64,000 nt of DNA. Source: Phycomyces blakesleeanus NRRL 1555(-). Taxonomy: Eukaryota > Mucoromycota > Mucoromycetes > Mucorales > Phycomycetaceae. Position numbers and translations under genes: made by a program. Each line of letters begins with the position of its first letter. Within the stretch, counting starts at the first letter, position 1. The notes under the pieces are model-generated. The model was not told where the DNA came from. It did no database searches and saw only the letters and a program-made list of their open reading frames with translations. Shown here piece after piece: positions 58,732-64,000 of the stretch. The DNA lies in assembly GCF_001638985.1 (NCBI RefSeq), contig NW_017265159.1:547113-611112 (forward strand), read 5' to 3'.

Positions 58732-61700
58732 TAGTATCTCAAAGTTCCAGCTTGAATCAAATTCAGCATGTTCAGGATGCTCTGAAAGTTAAAGTCCAGG
58801 AAAGAAAATGCTCCATAAGTAATGTTCAAGAATGGAAGTAGTTTGTCCCAGAAGGTCCCTATATTTATTGTAACAATTATGCATAATAGGATCCAAGCGG
58901 CAACCAAACCTCGAAGTATTTACATCGTATATTAGACATTATGTTTTATTTTTCTTTAATACATATATATATATTATCTATAGAAGAAAGAAAGGTTTGT
59001 CTTGCTCAGTAGCTCTCTTTAAAGGATGTAGCGTAAAGAAGTTGAAGAGTAGCTTATTTTTGATTGGAAATCAAGAAATCTGACGGTAATCTCTCTGGTG
59101 GGATTGTATAAAAGCGACAATTTTCCAATAAAATTGGCTGACTCATTCAAGCATTAAGATTATATCCAACTTCTATCCCAGACATACAGGGTTCTTTTGA
59201 GCTGTTAATCCCGCAAAAAGAGCAAAGAAAATGATCTATGAATTTAATTAATAGGACCAAAGTTTCTCTATCTTATTTTTTACCATTGAGCTAATGAATA
59301 CTAGAACAAGCTTCAGAAATCCGATTTTGCGTTTTGCGTTTTGGCTGTTTAACTTGAAATAATGAAGATTTATCCTGCTAACTACTGTATTAGACAACCA
59401 GCACCAAGCACACCTCTGGGACAAAAATACAGACAGTTCCAATATCAAGAAGAAAAAGAAGAAGAAAAATATTTATTAGTTTGATAGTGAGACTCTGGCA
59501 CAGAACATTATAGACTGACTTTAACTAGGAGAATATCTAGCTTATTCTCCCTTATTTCTATATATCTTTATATCTTTCCTTTTAATACATACATACACAT
59601 ACATACACACACACATATATATATATATTGTTACCACACCAATATTATTATAGAGACCAATATGAATGTTAATACCAACAATCCAGTCTTATACTTGTCT
59701 CTGTCAATGAAAAAACAAACAAACCCCCCATTTAAACTAAGATAGGAAATTGATCGACGGACCAGCCGGTAACCTGTTCTATTCGTCGATATCGATTTAT
59801 TTATTTTTATTAAAGGATTTTAAAATACAAAAAACACGCACACAAACACCAATTTGGGTAAATATTAATTAAACAAAACAAAAAGCGTATATATATATAT
59901 AAAGAACAAGTATTCCTTCAGTCAAGTAAGGTGTGATTAAATTACAATATTATTAACCAACTAAATCAACGCTTATATTACGGATGAAAGTTCTACTCCG
60001 GGATCCAAATTTGACAAGTTTCGATGGGAACAACATCAAATAAATAAATTGTATGGTACAGCGGATATATCCTTTTATGTAAAGTTTCCCAATTTACAAA
60101 TTATTTAGGATTATGGGTCAATCGAAGATTATCGGATACGAGATTGGTTAACCTGTATGTATGGGCTTCGTACAAGAGTACAAGGCTGATATATATGCGG
60201 TATTACTTCAATTGACATTTTTGCTAGAAGTAAAAAGAGAACCGGACAAAATACAAGTAAATTGGTGCTTGTAGAATACATATTAACTATTATTTTTTCT
60301 CGAAACTTTGGTAGTTGAGTGTATTTCTGTATAATTCTACGTATACACAAAAAATACAAAGAAAAAGACAGGAAAGTAGAGATCCACAAATACAAATATG
60401 ATTATCCATTTTCCAAGAGATATATGAACACATCCATGATATAATCAACGTTCAGCAAATATTGTCGTGGACCGAACTCTCGAAAAGCATAGAAATTTGG
60501 TAAAGATATTGGTTAATATCTTTGATGGGAGTTGCTTACATATGTCAACTCAGAAAAGACTTATGACTCAAGTGAACTATGGAATTTATAATAAATTGAT
60601 TCTAAGCTTATAGTAAAGACAAGTGTAAGTTTTAATATTTAGGAATTAGTAAGATAATAAGCAAACGAACTGGTCGTTAATGGACTATTATGAAAAAAGG
60701 TAAGGAGAATATCTGTAAAGCAGAATATATGTGAAATTTAAACCAAAAGAATATATGTATGTGCGTGTGTGAGTGCATACATATTAGAAATAGTTTTCAT
60801 GGGGTGTATTATACAGGGTGTCGTTTTCTAGATCCTTTTCTTTTTCAAAGAAAAACTGCTGGCCAGTAATAAACGTGTACTCTTGAGACAGGCTATGCTA
60901 AGGTTTTAGCTAGCTTGTATTTGTTGGAGTTTCCAGAATACTTGTGAAATTCCTGTTTCTTTTTTCTACCTTCTTATTTTATACGTTTCCTATTCAGATA
61001 CATATCTCTCTCTCTCTCTCTCTAAACTACGACCAGTGTTATATTCTGAAATAAAGCAGGGCTATTCTAATTTACGATTACAAAGAAGTATTTCTTATTT
61101 TTTCCAATAGACATCAAGTAATACACATTTATATAAAGAAGAAGGAAGGCTTCATTTAAATTCGAAACATTTGGATTTCCAAGCGCAATTAAAAAAAATA
61201 CTAATAATAATAATAGTGAAATCAATCGATCCATCGATTCTTTAAAAATAAATAAACAAGAGGATAAACATGTTTAGATTTTACCACAGTAATTGTTTTA
61301 AAGACACTATCTTGTTACATAAAAAAATGAACATATACCTCAAGCTCATTTTCATCTTCTTCTTCTTCTTCTTCTTCTTGGAGGTTCAGATAGAATGAAC
61401 CTTTTATTACTCTTTCTCGTCGCCTTTCATATTTTATATATTTATTTATTTATTCGAATATATAAGAGGGATTTTACTTATAATGTCGCCTCCTCAAAAT
61501 AAAAATAAATAATAAAGTAAAAATCGGGTACTAAAAAATCTTAATGATTTTGACTTGGTTCCTTACATATGTAACTTACACCGCGACACTTATAGAAGAG
61601 AACTTCAATATCTCATAGAATGGTACGAGCAAAATAAATAGAAATATTGATTAAATACTCCTTTCAAAATAAAAAGATAAAGAAAAGAGGAAGAAAAAAA

Positions 61701-64000
61701 AAGTTTTTAATTACACAACTTGAGAAGACTATACAAAGAAAGAAGGAAGAAGGTCGCCTCATCTGATTCCAAAAATGGAAAGCAGAAATGAGTTGACTGG
61801 ATCGTTATAGGATAATATGACTAAATACTCTGTCCAGAAAACTGGAATATGGGTATAAAATATACCACAGCTGCTTATTGTATAGTGTAAAGTGTGAAGT
61901 GTGAAATGGGCTATTATTACAAGTATTATAATTATTATTTTTTTTTCGGGTATTATTCGTACATTATCTCCTACAGATTGTTACTTGTCAAAAAATAATT
62001 CATTTTATACAATATATCTAAAGAATCGGGATCGTATCAATATAATGACCAATGAGCAAGGATTTTATTTCCGTGTTTCGTATTATCTGTACAATTAAAA
62101 GTAAATATAATATCTCGATTAACTCAAGAAAGAGCCTGATCCGGACTGACCCGGAAGAAGAACAAGAAGACCAGGAACATGAACAGGATTAAGAACTAAA
62201 AACAAAGGTAGAGTCAGAAGCAGGAGCAAGAGTAAGAATAAAAATCAGAATTAAGATAAGTAAAGTGTATGTAGAGTCAGAATATGAAAAGTATGTGTAG
62301 GTTTAAGAATAAGGTAAAGGAATAGAAAAATTACGAGAATTTTCTTATTATTATTATTTTGTAGAAACGGTAATTTGCTGCTTGGTTGTCATTTGCGATT
62401 TATTATATACTTAAGGCAATATTAAACAGCCTTAACTTTATATATATATTACAAACATCGCTTGAGATCTTTTATTGCTAAGATAAGCTTATACAAACTA
62501 GTAATAAAACCAGGAAGATTAATTAACCATTTCTATCGGCTTGAGAAATATATATAATAAAAGACGACGACAATTTATTGATAAATGTATATAATAAAAT
62601 CAAATATTTATTTTGAGTTCAAACATTGTCTATATTTTTTTCTTTCTCTCTCCTTTTCTTTTACTATATTATAATCCTCGCGTTTCTCCTTTGTCCCTTT
62701 CGAACGACTTTGATATGTTGGGCTGTATCAAGAATATAATTAATGAATGAATATATATTTGTAAGTATGCGTGTGCTCGAGTGAGTATGTATATGTTTAC
62801 ATTATGATATAATATACTTTAGTTGGACCAATGAGAAACTTGGTAGTTATCCCTTGGGTGGTAAGTGAAGGCAATTAGACAGTTTTAAAGGGTAAAGCTC
62901 GTGCAGAAACTTATTGAATGGTCAAATACAACTGTCGAAAGTGTAAATCGCACATGCTATATACTGTATAATATAATATATATAAAACCAATATTATTAA
63001 TAATTTCCGTTTTGCTTCGTTTCTTTCTTTATTTTTTGCATGTACATGCCTTTTGTAAGAAATAAATCGAATTAAACATCGATCATATTTACTAATGACA
63101 TATTAAACTTTTAGACGTGGTGGAACTACTCCCTAAAGCCCTCTTTTTCTTCTTTCATTCTTTTCTTAAAGATGTAAGAAGAAAATAACAGGAGAAAGGT
63201 ATATAGATATGTAAGTATGTAGGTATGTACGCACACACACACACACATATATATATATATACAAATATTATATTACGTTTAACAGAAAGGAAGAGGAAAG
63301 AGAAATAAGATGTAGCTCACAGAAAAACATGAAAGATAACCTACTCCTGTACATAAGTAAGTAAATAAATAAATAAAGAAGAAAATATTGGATTTGATCC
63401 CTTTTGATTTGATTTTATCTTGGTTCATCTTATTTACTTTGCTCCTTAATATTGGACACGGGAAAATAACTAAAATATTCTGTTTGGAAAATGCAGGGAA
63501 TGTTTGAAAAACGAATATAATGTACATTTTGATCTAACAGTATGCCAATAATACGAGAACACGAGAACATTATTAACACGCGCTATACAAGTAGATATGT
63601 AAGTATGTATCTTGATTAATTGATTAATTGGTAACGAGCAAAAGAACGGAAGAACAGAAGAACAGAAGAACAGGAGGACGGGAGAACGGGAAAATAAGAG
63701 CATTAAATAAGAAGGAACGATGAAGAAAGTTGGCTGTACAACATGGTTAAACTTAAAGTGTGGTAGAAAATAATACAAATATCCTTTTTCATTAATAGAA
63801 ACTTATTAATTTTTTTATTTTATTTTTATTATGCATATAAAATATTCATAGTCAATACTCATAGTAGCTCCCCAAAATCAATGAACCTTCTTGTGTGCGT
63901 TTCCTTTTAGCATTTGGCAAGACTCTGAAAGTCTTGATATTATGCATTTATTTTGTCATGTTTTATAAGCGCAAAATGTCATTTATTAATCCCAGCTTGT

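Larger units (their letters stand above)
55439..64000. other. 8.6-kb gene-free region with small repeat elements
   Basis: No protein gene is supported; all open frames are short and of low complexity. It holds a foldback element (55740-56532), a tandem pair of structured units (57144-57659) and a TA-flanked element (58377-58731). From 58740 to 64000 I see only AT-rich sequence with scattered microsatellites (for example TCT near 61352-61378, CACA/TA near 63231-63260) and purine-rich stretches near 62160-62290 and 63650-63700. Confidence 0.55.

Overview
The window is nuclear DNA of a filamentous fungus, most likely an early-diverging Mucoromycota (Mucorales-like) species. It is AT-rich with abundant (TA)n, (TAA)n and poly-T tracts. 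Genes are split by many short GT-AG introns, the intergenic spaces run to several kb, and decayed DNA transposons are present. No prokaryotic operons, CRISPR arrays, rRNA or convincing tRNA genes are visible. The taxonomic placement is inferred from gene style, not from a marker search.

Layout. 0-2.3 kb: spacer with a fragment of a dispersed repeat. 2.4-3.5 kb (+): V-ATPase proteolipid subunit c, seven exons including a 13-nt microexon. 3.66-9.55 kb (-): a DHX34-type DEAH-box RNA helicase, convergent with the V-ATPase gene. 9.6-14.4 kb: spacer. 14.4-15.3 kb (+): small secreted 8-cysteine protein, probably GPI-anchored. 16.8-18.7 kb (+): secreted pepsin-family protein in which both active-site triads are altered. 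20.6-21.2 kb (-): ribosomal protein eS10. 22.0-23.7 kb (-): unrecognised 586-aa coiled-coil protein. 23.7-27.5 kb: spacer with a decayed reading frame. 27.5-30.8 kb (-): kelch-type ectodomain joined to a multi-pass membrane region. 30.8-34.5 kb: spacer.

34.5-40.8 kb is a decayed Mutator-like (MULE) transposon. It encodes a transposase with an OTU-like cysteine-protease domain in its C-terminal part. It carries two in-frame stops, a catalytic Asp to Glu change, an internal exon/intron duplication, similar inverted ends, and a cluster of 14-bp palindromes near its right end. 38.9-43.2 kb also holds small TA-flanked inverted-repeat elements and a second copy of the dispersed repeat.

44.45-46.4 kb (-): oligosaccharyltransferase subunit OST48/WBP1, with a UPR-element-like octamer upstream. 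47.0-49.1 kb (-): EamA/DMT transporter of the SLC35F type. 49.1-52.6 kb: spacer with a decayed gene. 52.6-55.4 kb (+): membrane-bound GDA1/CD39 apyrase (Ynd1-like). 55.4-64 kb: gene-free; it holds a 793-bp foldback element, a tandem pair of structured units whose helices differ by compensatory changes, and another small TA-flanked element.

Several genes serve the secretory and endomembrane system: V-ATPase acidification, OST glycosylation, Golgi-type apyrase, and secreted or wall proteins. They are scattered housekeeping genes on both strands, not a cluster. The best candidates for something undescribed are the structured tandem unit at 57.1-57.7 kb, the active-site-altered aspartic protease homologue, and the palindrome array at the MULE end.
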